64,000 nt of DNA from positions 5,272,501-5,336,500 of the forward strand of contig NC_135243.1 of the NCBI RefSeq assembly GCF_947623445.1, written 5' to 3'. Under the pieces are notes generated by a model, which searched no databases, had not been told where the DNA came from, and saw only the letters and a list, made by a program, of their open reading frames with translations. The stretch is from Clavelina lepadiformis. Taxonomy: Eukaryota > Chordata > Ascidiacea > Aplousobranchia > Clavelinidae. Positions 22,890 to 35,800 of the stretch are shown here, in pieces (within the stretch, counting starts at the first letter, position 1; each line of letters begins with the position of its first letter). The translations under genes and the position numbers were made by a program.

Positions 22890-23850
22890 CTTGGTTACTT
22901 ATTCAAAATCGGTAAATATCTTTACTAAGGAGTAATTAAATGAATACGAGTATAACCAATGACCCAACAATCTAACACTAGGATGAATGTTTAATGCTCG
23001 TATTTGCACCAAGATAATAGAAATTGCCCTGCAGAGTACATGTAAGCAAAGCTGTTTACTTTGCGTTGCGTTCTATATCTGTTTTACCTCTATGAACACA
23101 AAAACTTTGGGAGTTTGACCAGACTATAAGCAAACAGACGTGATGAGTTTCGATTTAAATTTTTGATTGCTTTTAAAAGCTGCAACATTTTGCATCTTCC
23201 AATTTTCATTCTTTTACAAATATATCTGCACCGGTTGGTGCAATCAGCACCAACCCCTTTATTTTTGCAAATTCAAGTCCTGCTATCTTTGACACGACAA
23301 ATGCCTTTCCTTTATTAAGGCAATTTAAAAAAATTAAAAATCTATACTCAAAACCATACATTCAGCTTATATTTGTATATATGTTTTCCTATTTATGTTT
23401 ATGTACTGTCAGAGTGTCCGCAACTGCTTTGTACTACTTGACTGGACGGGCAGGTGCAAAGCGCTTCCGCGGTTGCGTGACGTTCCTGTAAGTGCAAAAC
23501 GGCGTCAAGTTGGCTACCTATCACTTTCATATTTAAGCTTGACTTCTTCAAAAGGTGAAGTTGGTTACCTTTGTTATTTATTTGTAGATAAAGTGAACAA
23601 GCAACGTCAACCTTTGTTTATCAATCCCTGCAAACTCATGACGTCACTTTCAAGCACAACAGTGAACTTCACCAGATTCTTTACCACTTCAAGCATTGAA
23701 GCGACGAATGGTACTTCCAAACGGCCGAATTGAAGCGCTTTAGCTTCATTAAAAACGAATTTACATCAGGCCTGCTATCATCTCATTTTATAAATCTGGA
23801 TCAGGCTTACCAAGGTATCTGCAGAGCCATGATAGGCCTACTAATAAGTA
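22890..23850. other. No gene seen
   Basis: A plus-strand frame of 112 codons at 23395-23733 has no domain or splice context I recognise. The rest is AT-rich intergenic DNA. Confidence 0.4.
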
Positions 23851-23929
23851 ATAACTAATTGGCACAAAGGAAAAGTGACCACGCGGCCATTGCTCCAACT
23901 ACTTGCCGTGCTAAAATTCCAAACATGAG

Positions 23930-25350
23930 TCAGTTAAGCACATTTTTCATTTTGCCTCTTCAGACGCAACTTACAACAAAGCAGCCTCCACTCTTTTGGA
24001 GAAGTTTGACGCTAAGAAGATTGCGCAGTGAATGGAATCTATCAAGACCGTCGACTCCTCACACTCAAGCATGAAGTCGTCTCGTTTCCGTCTTCCGTTT
24101 CTCCTCTCTTCCCAAACCACCGTCAACTGATGAAAATGGAAAGTCTACTAGAGAAGAGACTCCAGATCGACAGGAATTGTGATAAGGAAGTGTCAACGTG
24201 TCAAAAACAAAGTCAGGTAAGTAGGCCTATAAGGGCCCAGACAATATCTGTCGGGAACTCATACGCCAAGTTGGACATTTCATGAATTCTTGACTACATA
24301 TCTTTCTGTCTTCCTGCTTTCGACACCACAAAATCTCCAAATGTTTGAGGGAAACCTTTGTGGTAGAAAAGTCATAAACTCAGAAACCGCTGGGGGTCTA
24401 AAATTGCTATCAAATAATGCCTTTGTAGAATGTCTCCTTCAAGGTTCTCAAAGGTCTAATTGACACCCGCTTTAAACCCATAGTCCACCACATCTTTCCT
24501 TGTGAGCATCAAGGTTTCGATGCTAGAAGTCAATGGATCTCTTTTATAACTAGTTTCGAAAGTAAGGAAAATACGGAATATACTTCCACATTTACTAATT
24601 TATACCGGACTAGTTATTATGTAGTTACTGAGTTAGCTTTAATCTTTAATTTCATTTCGTGATGATGATTGGTTATTGATAACACTCTGATAACACAGTA
24701 GCCTACATTGCGCATGAGCTCCAACGATATAGGCTACCGCTTCACTGAGTATAGAACTGCTTTAAACAATATACACTGTTAGCCACTTGGTGTCGCAAGA
24801 ACACAGTTGAGGTAGCGTTCTATGCTCAATGAATTAGCGTTCGCAACAGCGCAGGACTTTTCGACCCTAGAGCTTCTTACATGAAACGACCAGCCGCTTG
24901 GCATAACCAACTGCTCCCAGACAAGCACATAGTTAAGTCGACAACGTAGGCGTCAGAGCGTTGCGTTTGGGGAAACACAATTGGAATGCAAGGTGGAGAA
25001 AAATTCATGCCCGATTTCTGAGCTTGGTCAGCGACGAAGATTGTTTTGTTACCTAACTTGACTTCAGCTTTATTGAGAAGGCTTGGATATGACTTAACAG
25101 CCTTCAAACCGGTACGGGGCGTTTCCGCTCTACTCGTTACCAATGGCGAGTGGAAAACTCTGCGGCTTGCGAATGTGGCGCGGAGAAGCAAACCAACGGT
25201 AATGTTATATTCGAATGTTCTATCTACCACCTTTTCCTCGGATTGCATGGTTTGTTGGTTATGGATGATGAAAAGTGGCGACTCGACTCCTTGCCTCGAT
25301 ATATAGCCTGGTTGGTTGAATACCATCTTGTCTACACAAAGACGAAGTAG
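23930..25350 (+). mobile_element. Degraded LINE (non-LTR retrotransposon), reverse-transcriptase ORF fragments
   Basis: Three plus-strand pieces appear in the expected order. First, 23950-24080 reads LLEKFDAKKIAQ followed by SSHSS, the linker before the RT domain. Second, 24440-24550 reads FKVLKGLIDTRFKPIV and CEHQGF, the RT finger region (family pattern YK.LE.LI..R..PI and EQAGFR). Third, 25040-25310 reads ECGAEKQT...FEC, the C-terminal Cys-rich knuckle (family pattern C.CGAE.QT.DH...EC). Stops and frame changes separate the pieces. The RT catalytic core is missing from what lies between, where 24600-24840 looks unrelated. It resembles jockey-type LINEs, but the clade is uncertain. It cannot be active. 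Confidence 0.75.
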
Positions 25351-25359
25351 CCTATTACA

Positions 25360-26340
25360 CAAACTTGCCTACAGAAATTTAATACAGATCAAACAGTAGC
25401 GTAAGACCGCATTTTGGAAAAACTTACAAAAATATCTAAGACCCAAATTCTGTATTCCCGTGCTCCTGACAGAAGCCGAGTTATCACCAGTCTTGTCTTA
25501 AACAGTATATGTCATCTGTATTTTACATTACGTAATTTATCTGCATTTATATTTATGCATTTCAAGGGAAAAAGCTTTGTCTCACTATCTTGCATTGAAA
25601 GTTAAATAGACCCTCACATATTGGTGCAACTGTTTTTATCAGGTCAAAAAAACCTACAAATAAAAAGAGTTATATCATTGCTTTCCGAATTTTTGGGAAA
25701 AATTGTAGTTAGTTATACCTGCTGGTTACTCAGCTAATCATAGTCAGTTATTCTGACAACCTGACTTTTGCAACCCTTTAAAACAAATAAAGTTAAAATA
25801 TTTCGAATTTATTGTATTTATATTTCATCTTATAAGCAGGACAGTTTGACTCGAACGAGGAATGACGTGACCACATGATAAAAGATATAGTTTTTACTTA
25901 TTGCTTTATGGGCGATTGTGAAAACATTTTGTAAATAAGCAGTGTAGGTTATAGAAAACGCATATTATTTAACGTATGATGAATAAAATGCTTAACTATG
26001 AAATATATGTTAAATTTAGTTTATGCTATGCACAATTTATTGCTTACTCGTATATATGTGTATGTATGATATGTATATACCTGCTCTCTATTGATTGGAA
26101 AGAAAACACAAAGTTAGACCACAAGCATTTTTGGTAACAAAATATTTAAAGAATGATTTGAAACAAATAATTACGTTGATTAAACCATGTTAACAGTTTA
26201 AATATCAAATCTACAAAAAACTCATGCACACATAACTAAATGTCAAACTTTGTTGTTCATCTTTTATCAATTTACAGCTGTGTTTGCTGAAAGAAAACCA
26301 AAGTTTTTCCAAGATCTAAAAGGGTATTTACCGAAGCTGA
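25360..26340. other. No gene seen
   Basis: AT-rich DNA with repeated ATATGTAT-like runs around 26050-26080. No exon, RNA gene or terminal repeat was identified. Confidence 0.45.
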
Positions 26341-26342
26341 CT

Positions 26343-28960
26343 TCAAGCTTGCAACAAAATGTTCATATAGCAACTATACAAACGGTTTTGCCAAATTAAG
26401 TTTTCTAAGATTCTTCTCAAGTCATTAATTAAAACTTCGTGTAAACGTTCTTTGTTTTCTAATGACTCTTCATATAATTTCATTTCCGTTCTTATACGTT
26501 TAATATTTTCTTCATTATCTTCATTGCTAAACCTTTCGCGAATCAATAATTATCCTTTCAATGCTTCAATCGCTGTGGAAAAGTCATGCTTCTTTGCGAA
26601 ACATTTCAAAATAATAGCATAAACCCAAGAAATGAAATTCTCGCCTTGCCTAGGAACTCCTTGGTAATATGCAAGCACTCCTTCTGCAACTGTTATTGCC
26701 GAATCATAATTACGTTTCAGCAGTAGACATTTAGCTATATGAATGATTGAGCGAATGTGCATTTCATCAAAATTGTCATACGATAACTTTTCTTTGTTGT
26801 TATGAAGGAAGATATGAACAAAGAAATAAAATTTCAAGGTTGAAACTTGAAACATATAGTTATTTAATTCTAACTTCCAGACAATGCTGTACGCAAACCT
26901 CATAAGCGTCCAATATATCAAAAGGTAAACAATTTGATGGAGGATTCTGAATATTTTCCAGAAAATATTGGAAAATTTCATCCTCGTCAAGGCTTGTTAC
27001 CACAAGCTTGCCATTCAATTTGTCTTGTTTTTTCTTTTCGTTGATAACTTCCAATGCCACCACCGAAGCGAACAAATGTGCTCGGCTATCAGGGCTGTAT
27101 TCTGTACGAATTTCCTTTGCAAGTTTAAGGGCATCATCAAATCTACCCTTTTGTCTGTAGCACTCAAGTGTAAAAAGTTTAACTTCAAAACTGGAATAGG
27201 CATGTTGCCCTTTATTCTTAAGTATCAATTAGTTTATCACGCAGACGTAAATATTACAACGCTTACATTCTGTACGACAACAAGTGTTGCGTTACAAACC
27301 TAAAATCAAGTTTTTTTATTTGAATCATACCTTGCAAGCACCAAGTTATTTCAAAATAGTCCACAGCAGATTTGACGCCAATTAATTTTGTCAACTTCAA
27401 TATATCCACTTTAACGGGGTCGCTATAATATCCCGTTGAAAATAAAAAGCTATCAATTTGGCTGTACGTGGAGCAGTAAACTTCCAGGCGAAACTGACAA
27501 GCAATTGCTATGGCATTCCCAGCTTATGAGCAGTTTCTTGGTTTATTATTTGTTTCTCCAGTAGCCTAAGTGATCCACAACATTGAAGTTGGAATAACTG
27601 GAATTAGAAATATAATGTATGCTGCCAAGTGCTTGAATGAACAAAGTTGTACTTCTGTAAACGAGACGTTTGACGTTGAACGAATGATTATCCCGAAAAC
27701 TGTTTCAGTATCTAAAAATTCTCAAAATCTTCTTTTAATTGGGAATTTATGTTTTTGTATGATACAGAAAATTTCTGTTTTACCAACCTCGAAAACCGTT
27801 TCCAAATAGAGTGTTTACCAGCAACGAAGCAAGTTTTAATTAAAATCTCTTAAAAGTGATATCCGTTTTTAAGGATTTCTGATTTTTACAAATACTTCAA
27901 CATTTCACTGGTTGATAAATTCGGTTTTCTATTTCTTCTTTTCATTGTGTTTCTGCCTGCCCAGTGGAAACTTACATGCATGTGGGAGAATTACATCAAA
28001 CGATATGCCCTGTGGCGTAAACCTTTTCACAAACCATTCTTTGCAATTCTTATAGCCGTTTATAGAGACGACAAACGGCACAATTGCTTCTCTTAAAGCT
28101 TAAATAATTAAATGAGAAAGAAATGTGATGCTGCGGAAATATTCTAGAGCAAGCACCTTTACTTTCTTGCTCTTTCTACTTATGTTGTCGTCCAGTAAGA
28201 TGATGTTTTCAAAGTCTGAGTAGAGAGAGATTTCTCCTCTTGCGAGAGAGCCCATCCCAACAACCGCATATTCACGCACTTTGCCCATGATGTCAATGCA
28301 AGTCTCAGAAATGAATTTTATGATGTCAGCGTACTGTTTAGATATGTCACCCTGCAGGTCCCCCATAGCTTTTATCTGTGCTGCTTCTTCATTTTGTTCG
28401 TCTGAACTTTTGGTACACAACGCAGATCACGTTTTGTGTTCTTGCACGTGCTTCTAACCTTTTCCTTTACTACTTCAGCAAATTAGATTACTTTGAAATC
28501 TTTACTACTTGCTCCAGCCATTGTCAAAACATGACTATGAAGCTCGTTAAGATCTGCTTTGATTTTCATATGTAGTTCATATGTAGCTTTGATATTGTAG
28601 TTCACAACAAAAGCCATCTGTTTCAGAGGTAAATGACATGGCAGACTCGAATATTCCGAAACGGATGGTCTGACAACAAAGTTCAGATTGGATAGAACAC
28701 TGCAAACCCCTTGTGATGAGAAAACGTATCGAATTTGCTCATGTGCATATTACCCTATTAAGCGATATGTGTCTCCAATGTTTTCAGGCTTTTATCTCGG
28801 CCAAACTCTTAAAACGATGTCGCAAAAATGAAGTAAATAAACGTTGAACGATAGGGTAAAGTGCCGGTGAATTTTCCAAAGCCAAAACGTAAAAACAAGC
28901 ACAACACGCGAGCCATTGTAAGTTGGATATCGGTCAAAAATAATCTTTTCAGATACGTCG
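26343..28960 (-). pseudogene. Decayed gene: nucleotidyltransferase-like (DUF294/GlnD-type) domain plus TPR-like helices
   Basis: At 28130-28410 the frame reads KVREYAVVGMGSLARGEISL followed by YSDFENIILLDD, the G-S...SD pattern of a nucleotidyltransferase fold. At 27950-28080 it reads WFVKRFTPQGISFDVILPHA and then CKFPLGR, which I recall from uncharacterised invertebrate proteins with this domain. At 26860-27490 and 26550-26790 lie helical repeats of the TPR type, such as FTLECYRQKGRFDDALKLAK. The part with the nucleotidyltransferase has several in-frame stops and at least one frame change: a stop after SSKDFKVI, a frame change near 28400 and stops at 27760-27950. The TPR part is more open. 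I read it as a pseudogene of a host gene family. A partly expressed TPR remnant cannot be excluded. Confidence 0.6.
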
Positions 28961-28969
28961 ACTGTCACG

Positions 28970-31010
28970 ATGTTGTTTCAGTTGGCTGATTGTAAACAAA
29001 GCTTTTTACAGTTAGTAAATATTGTGAGCAAGATTTTTTTCGAAAATCGGTTTTTAACAGGCTATCCGCTATATACTGTACATGGACAGAGAGCGTCGCT
29101 AATATGAATTTAGCGACATGCCAACAACTCAACCATACTGCTCACGCAGTCATGCGGTAATATAGTGTGGTTTTCGTTAACGTATGTCATATTATTCATG
29201 AGAAGTACTTCTACCAAAGTCCTTTCGGAAATTATAGATTTGGGCTTGGCACAAAAGCTCTCTGCATCTTTTTGTCGTAAAAACAAAACGGGATCTAATA
29301 CGATTTTTCTTGTATACACGGCATGTGCGTGATTTTTATTGCTTTCTCAATCCCGAAACACCCGTGATTGTGTTGTGAAAATCACGGATATTCCAGAAAT
29401 TTCGAGCATGATTCCAAAATCCCAACATTATTTCAGACCCTGCTAACAATCTTATTTTAATAAAGTTGACTAGAGATACACCCCGGCGCCGTATTAATTA
29501 CACTTGCCCAGATTTTAACTTGAACTGACATCATCAAACTTACAACAATCATCAAACTTACAACAATGAAATTGCATCAGAGTTTCACTGAAAGAATAGC
29601 CTGGTTACTAAATTGGACCTAATTCGCAGAATGCAGAACAAGCTATTTCAGTGCTATGTGACTCATAGGGCTATAATCAAGCTGCGCTTTGAAATAGTCA
29701 GCGTCATACGTAAGAAACCAAAATAGGCTTCTCTTTTTTACGTAGTCAAACGTCATAAAGGGGTGATGACAGGAATGAACATATCAAATGAAGTAGCCTG
29801 TGGCAAGAAACAAGATATTATGATTTCGGAGATTTCCGAACAAATGCAGGATGGCATAATGTGAAAACCACTGGCCTATGGCTTAGAGAACATATCGGTG
29901 TCTGCTTATTGTTAACTGTCAAATTGGGAGTTCTTGTAGACCGATACTAATTAAGTTACAATTTTAACAACGAAAGCGCCTTAATCCTTTTCAGCTACTG
30001 CACTATATCAGCGTAGAATACAGGATAAAACTGGAGAACCAAATGGTTTGCAGGCTAGAAGATTGCTAGTTATGCAGCATGTGTTCAAGTAAATTGTAAA
30101 GCAGAGGCCGATACACCAAGTTCAAAATTGTCAAAGAACTTGCATGACCAGAAATCACTGCTTATACTTCCCAAAAGTGTGCTTCCAAGCTAAGCACGCA
30201 AGCTCTTTGTTATGTCACTACAGTGATCCAGCTCTTGGACGACTTACGAACAGTGAGTGGTGTAGCCAGAAAAAAATTTGGGGGGGGGGGCAAATATTTC
30301 ATGATTTCAAGGGAACTACGAAGTGTTTGTTTTAAGACACCGCCACCTGATGTAGAAGCCTATAAACACAAAAACTTGAGTAGGTCATGGCCCCTTTCGC
30401 TCCCCCCTGGCTACGCCTATGCTTACGAACGTCAAGGTTTCATTAAATATGGTGTGGTTTTCAAATGAAAGTCATTGACACAAGCGATGAGCAATTATAG
30501 CTTTAAATAAACTTTGCGCAGTGTGTGAGTTTCACCTAACTGATTTCAAATGAGCGGTGGGGAAAGTATAAAGCGAAATGTCACGTTTGAGCAAGCAAAG
30601 TTTATGGAAATAATAGCTATTATGACGTTTTCCTTAGTGCTTTGACAAAATCATATAGAGAAAGATTGTTGACTTATTGGTGAGACTCCGGTGTCGTGAA
30701 ACTCGCTTCCTGTTTGAGATGTATTTACATAGACAACGTAAGAGAAATGAGCTGAAATGCATGTGATGTCTAACTAAATAAGTCAAGGGTATTCGGAGAA
30801 TACTCGTCGTTATGGTTGAGAAATATTGGTTCTTTTGATGGATAAGTTTTTAATTTTTAGTTACGTTTTTCACTTTAGAGTTTAGACTTAGAACATTATT
30901 TTTTGGAATTTTGCAGACATTTTTACTTCGATATTTAAAACAATACGCTTACATTGGTCTTATTTGGGAGCTTTTGTAAGTCACTGATAAAACGCATCGC
31001 ACGCATTAAT
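28970..31010. other. No gene seen apart from a small MITE-like element
   Basis: The interval contains a short minus frame at 29110-29319 without recognisable features, plus the element at 30259-30417. The rest is AT-rich intergenic sequence and probably the promoter of the heat-shock gene at its right end. Confidence 0.4.
30259..30417. mobile_element. Short MITE-like element with GGYGTAGCCAG ends
   Basis: The left end GGTGTAGCCAG (30259-30269) and right end CTGGCTACGCC (30407-30417) are inverted repeats with one mismatch, 159 bp apart. A run of G follows the left end and a run of C precedes the right end. The same kind of end sequence is common in dispersed repeats of marine invertebrates. 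I see no clear target duplication. Confidence 0.5.
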
Positions 31011-31017
31011 TTCAACA

Positions 31018-31481
31018 ATGAGAATTATTCGAGGACAAATGACACCACGTCAGCAATGGTCGATGTCGGTGCGAGTCGGTGACTTTCTGCCGGAAGACAT
31101 CATCGTAAAAGCGGTCAACCATCGGCTCGAAGTCCGGGCCGAGAAAGTGGCGGTGGACGGCAACAGCGAAGCCGAATTCAGTCACAAGTAAGCGTTGAAC
31201 TTACGGTGCGTTGTTGAAAATTAAAATGTTAAATCCAGCTTCGATTCCTGTATTTCAAAGCGTTTGTTGTGGTTTCTAATTTAGACCAAGTACTTACCGG
31301 TTAATTATCTGTTTATTTATGAGCAGGTAGTAACAAAAATGACCTTTAAAGTGACGTAATAATGCATTTTATCTGCAGATGTCAACTCCCCAATGAAGTT
31401 GACGCAACCAGCATTTCGACGCAGTTATATCGGGATGGAACGTTGGTTCTGCGCGCTGATTGGAAGCCTGGTACATTATGA
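31018..31481 (+). CDS. Small heat-shock protein, alpha-crystallin domain only
   Basis: Exons 31018-31187 and 31379-31481 join in phase 2 and give 90 residues. The protein reads WSMSVRVGDFLPEDIIVKAV, then LEVRAEK, EAEFSHKCQLPNEVDATSIS and LYRDGTLVLRA. These are the beta strands of the alpha-crystallin domain: DF.PEDI.VK....LEV.A, then EF.....LP..VD....S......G.L.. . It should act as an ATP-independent chaperone or bind clients. Unlike typical family members it has almost no N-terminal region and no C-terminal I-x-I tail, so large oligomers seem unlikely. It is GC-richer than its surroundings. A further 5' exon is possible but the ATG fits. Confidence 0.75.
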
Positions 31482-32866
31482 CGTCACGAATGACCTTGCT
31501 GTCAACTCCGACTATCTATGCATGTTTAGTGTCATCTTTCGAATCGTATTTGATGTATTATACTTGCAGCTGCGGTTTCGTAGGCAGCAGTGTTGGCATT
31601 TTATGTGGTGAAGACCTTACCCCACACGAAAGCGGTATTCTCACAATGTATCTTTGTTATACTATTTGTACGATGTGACCGTATATCGATTGTATAAGAA
31701 TAGGCTGTTATTATTTCACCGTAAAAAGATTTTAGGTTCAAAGCAATTTTTCACAGTTTTTTGTCCGCCCAACTTAAATATTAATACAGAACCAAGTGAA
31801 CAAACCTAACTGTTCTTTCTGATGCAATTAATTAACCTTGCCCTACCTACCTATCTTCAACAACGGGCTGCGTGACCTTCTTACGGTGAAATAGTCACTT
31901 TCTTAAGATAGGAAATCAAGCTACTGATCACACAGGATTTGAATATCATTATAACGTCTTCAAAGACCTTGCCTGCGTTTAATATACCATCACTGTATGT
32001 TTATGTAACTTATCTGTGGCCAACCGTGTTGATTACTTTCTCAACTGTCTTTTTTTCAAAGGGTTTTAAGCCCTTTAATCAGCTTTGTATTTGTTCTTTC
32101 CTGAGGTAGCGCATTTCTTTTAAATGAAATCATATGATGTCTTTCAATTATCCACTTTGAAAGCGTCCTTGGGAATTGTCTTCGTGCGATTTGATACACA
32201 GTTGCTCAATACAAACAATTCTCACTGCAGGTGTAACAACTAGGCCTGTTATTGTATTGTTGTTGTTAGTTCCAAGAGATTCGTCAGACAATGTATTAAC
32301 GCCAGGCAATCGAGTTGCTGAGACTTTGCAAGGCGAAGTGCTCAAAATCTGGAACACACGCGACAAACATGCTGAAGGTCGCATATTCGCCACAGTAAAA
32401 TTGGTAAAAAGCAATGATCGCGATTTTATGCTTCTGCCAAAAAATGTTAACGCAACCTAGGAAATCTTTTACAACACAATTTCAGGAGAAAAATGTGAGC
32501 AGTGTTTACTTTTTAAAATCACAACAAAATCTAATTAGTCATGCATGCGGCCTACATTCCGAGTGACTTGCAATCATATGACGATGTCAAAACTAAATAA
32601 AGCATACAAGGTGACAAAGAATAATAAAACCACCGCTTTGTCAAACGTAGAGCGGTTAATTTCGATGACATTCCATACAAAACGTAACGCTGTGTGACTG
32701 TGAACCGCCAAGATTGAGACGGTAGGTCGGTTTAAAAACTAGCTCTTTTGCGCCACCTGCCGCAAATACTCGTTCAACAAAGGTCTCAACTTAATTCTCA
32801 CTGCTGTGAACACGAGCACCAATTGCAAATTTATATTTTTAATTTTATGTGAAAAATATTTAAACG
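31482..32866. other. Intergenic, with a small repeat shared with 58.1 kb
   Basis: 31836-31925 resembles 58134-58200 (shared CTTACGGTGAAATAGTCACT and a preceding CTGCGTGAC), so a dispersed repeat fragment lies here. A plus frame at 32176-32460 follows a good acceptor (CTCACTGCAG) but matches nothing I know, and I leave it uncalled. Confidence 0.45.
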
Positions 32867-35800
32867 TTAAAATTTAGTCATTTTCCGATGAGTTTCCGCT
32901 CGTTTCTGGTGAAGTTCAATCACCGAACTCTCAGACCGAACCGAATCCAACTCGGACTGGAGTTGCTTTAGTTTCCCCTGCATCTGCTTCGCCACACCGG
33001 GGTTCCTAGGCAGACAAAATTATCAACAAATATAGTTAAGCTTTTATTAATATAACTGTAAGTGTGTCTTGAAAATTTTTATTTCTGATAACATTCGCAA
33101 CCGTCAGCTGCATACTAGCAACGCCGACCTCGCAATTACCGTTGTAAAACTTTCCCGATGAGCAGCTTTTAACCGGGCGCAGCTTTATATTACGGCTAAT
33201 ACAATACAGAGCCAGTGCAATTGAAATAACGAGAACATGTCTTGGAGAGTAATTCCAATAACTGAAGTTATCTGCTAGGTACACGCAGAGTTCCCCTAAC
33301 TATAACAAGCGCCGAAAAAATCGACTTGATAAATAAAACTATGAAGCATGCGATAAAGAATCGTGGCCTGTGAGAGAAGGTACATTGGGGCAGCGCGAGA
33401 GATGCCATGTTTTGTAACGACACCTTTTTCCGAGGAAAAGTTCTTGTACCGCAAACAAAAATCTTAATCTAACATTCAAAAATATCAGACCAAATTATAG
33501 AAAGCTGTCAAAGTCTTGTCACCTCTCTCTGTTTCTTCTGATGGCGTCTTTCACTTTTGATATTTTGTCTTTCAACTGTTTGATTTTTGAGTCGTTTTTC
33601 AGTAGTTCCGCTTTTATTTTACAAGGTCCAGAACTCTTCATAGGCTTGTTGATTCCAAAAGAGTCTTTCGGTAAAAGCTTTTTCAGACGGTCATCCTTCT
33701 TATTTCTATCTCCGAGGGTTTTATTAATGAAATGAAAAACTGTGTGTTTGTGCCGTTTTGGCAGAGATGAACTCGATGTCGCTGCAGCCTGTGATGGTTT
33801 CATGCGTAAGTAAAAGTTAAATAAATAGAAGATAATAGAAATTTTTAAACTCCATTTTCAAAATTCAATATTTAGCTATTGACATGGTTGACTTATTCGC
33901 AAAAACCTAGTATCAAATTTAGGCAAACAATAGATCCAATTGGAAAAGGGTTTAGACATTAACGTGAATAAAATGCCCAAATATTGCTTAGCTTAAGTAC
34001 TTCCTGACGTACGGTATTGTTTCTCATCTTTTTTTCTTTAATCATCATGCAATGATCTAAAGACTTTCCAGCTGGTAACACCACAACCGGAACAGGTTCC
34101 ACTCTGCCCTTGCCATCTTTACCCAGTCCCTCTCCAGCCTTGTATCTAGATTTTAGTCCAAAGAATGAATCAATTCATAACGCAATGTCGGCCAAAAGCA
34201 AAACATGGCAACCTTTTACAAAAACATTGTTAAGAGCTTTGGAACATGTAGGCCAACTAAGTAGTATTATTTAGTGTTATTACAGGTACAACGTAAAGTG
34301 TACGTAGTAGGGTGATGAATATGTTATGGTTATGCAAGGATCAATTGAAAATGTTATTACCCGAACTTCATGAGCATTTTCGATCCAAAACCATTCGTGT
34401 ACTTCTCCCAGGCACCGAGTTTAGCTTGTTCACTGCTGCTCGAGTCTTGAGCTTAAACAACACACAGAGCTTATGTTAAAAAATAAACCTTAGTTAATGC
34501 CTTACGCTCGCATTTCAATTTAACACAGTGTCGCTTATGTATTATGAAATTCAGAAAAACGTCACAATTAAAGCATGCGATCATAATATCCACTTCAGAC
34601 CAAAACAAGAAATGCCAAAATGGTTTCAAAACGCTATTATTTGTTTTTAAGTTTTCTATTGCTGCAAGTTACTTGTGGTATATTACCAATTTCCTGACGA
34701 TCATTGACTTCTATGACGTCATCCTCATCTGAAGAGCTTGAGCTGTATTCATCGATGTCATTTTGCAAAGACGGAAAAACCTCATCAATGTTTAAAGTGG
34801 TTGTTAGATTTTGATGCGAAAACCTGCAGAAGATAGGCTAAGTGGAACAGCTGCAACATGTTTTGCATTACATAAAAGTTAAACAAAAAATAATTTTGCA
34901 GTTACTCGCCACACACCTCACAATACAGAAAAATTTGCCACTGCTACCAAACAAGGATCGACAAAACTCACTGAACAGTGTACTGATGATTTTCATGGGT
35001 TTCAAGCAGTGTCGCAGGATGCCAAATCCCGTCCGGATGTTTCGCAACACAAGTTGAGCCAGCCTTAAATGACGAGAAATCAGGCTCAGAAAATTTCCGC
35101 AAAACATACAGGCTCACTGTGTGTCCATGGGAAAACTTGCATTCACGGGACGAAAATCTTGTAAAGCATAAACCTTGTTAGCCATTGGTTGGTTATAGCT
35201 TTCCAAATTGCCCGCTTTTACAGAAGTAACTATATTTTTGGACATCACATATATTTTCATACATACCAGTATTTCAACATCAGTGTCATTCAAAAGAATG
35301 CCAGATCAATGCCCTTTTACCATTAATGGTTTCCAGTGACAAATTATGATTAAAATTATGATTATGTTTAATTATGACAAAATATAAATACCCAATGAGC
35401 TATTGACAAAACAAAGCAAATAGGTGAACTACGCTAGGCAGTAAGAATTACTGCCAAAATCAGTATCACATATTTACTTGCATTTTCCTTCCAGCATAAA
35501 GTGACAGGGTTTCATTTCAATTAGAGTTGGGTTCAAAAACAAAACCTTCACAAATATTTTGGGATCAGAATATTCCTTTTTCGAGTTATTAGTCTCGTTT
35601 ATTACGTCCATGATCATGGCGTTATGGTACTGCACGCCAGACCACTCTGTCCTGAAAGGTGCTCTACAGCGCACCCCTGTGATATCATCAGAGTCTTCAA
35701 TAGTTTCCAAAAAATCTTCGTTAAAATTAAAATTTTCCCCTGATAAGTCCGAGTAATCATCGACATAGAAATCTTCATCGTTAGTAATTTCTTCCGCAAC

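Noticed and set aside
23395-23733. Plus-strand frame of 112 codons
   Set aside because: No domain, no splice context and no link in frame to the LINE pieces that follow.
24877-25362. Minus-strand frame of 161 codons
   Set aside because: It is antisense to the LINE C-terminal fragment, whose Cys-rich motif on the plus strand explains the open reading.
29110-29319. Minus-strand frame of 69 codons
   Set aside because: No family resemblance; it lies upstream of the decayed nucleotidyltransferase gene but not in a matching pattern.
32176-32460. Plus-strand frame of 94 codons after a good acceptor
   Set aside because: Could be a terminal exon, but no partner exon or known domain was found; evidence too thin.
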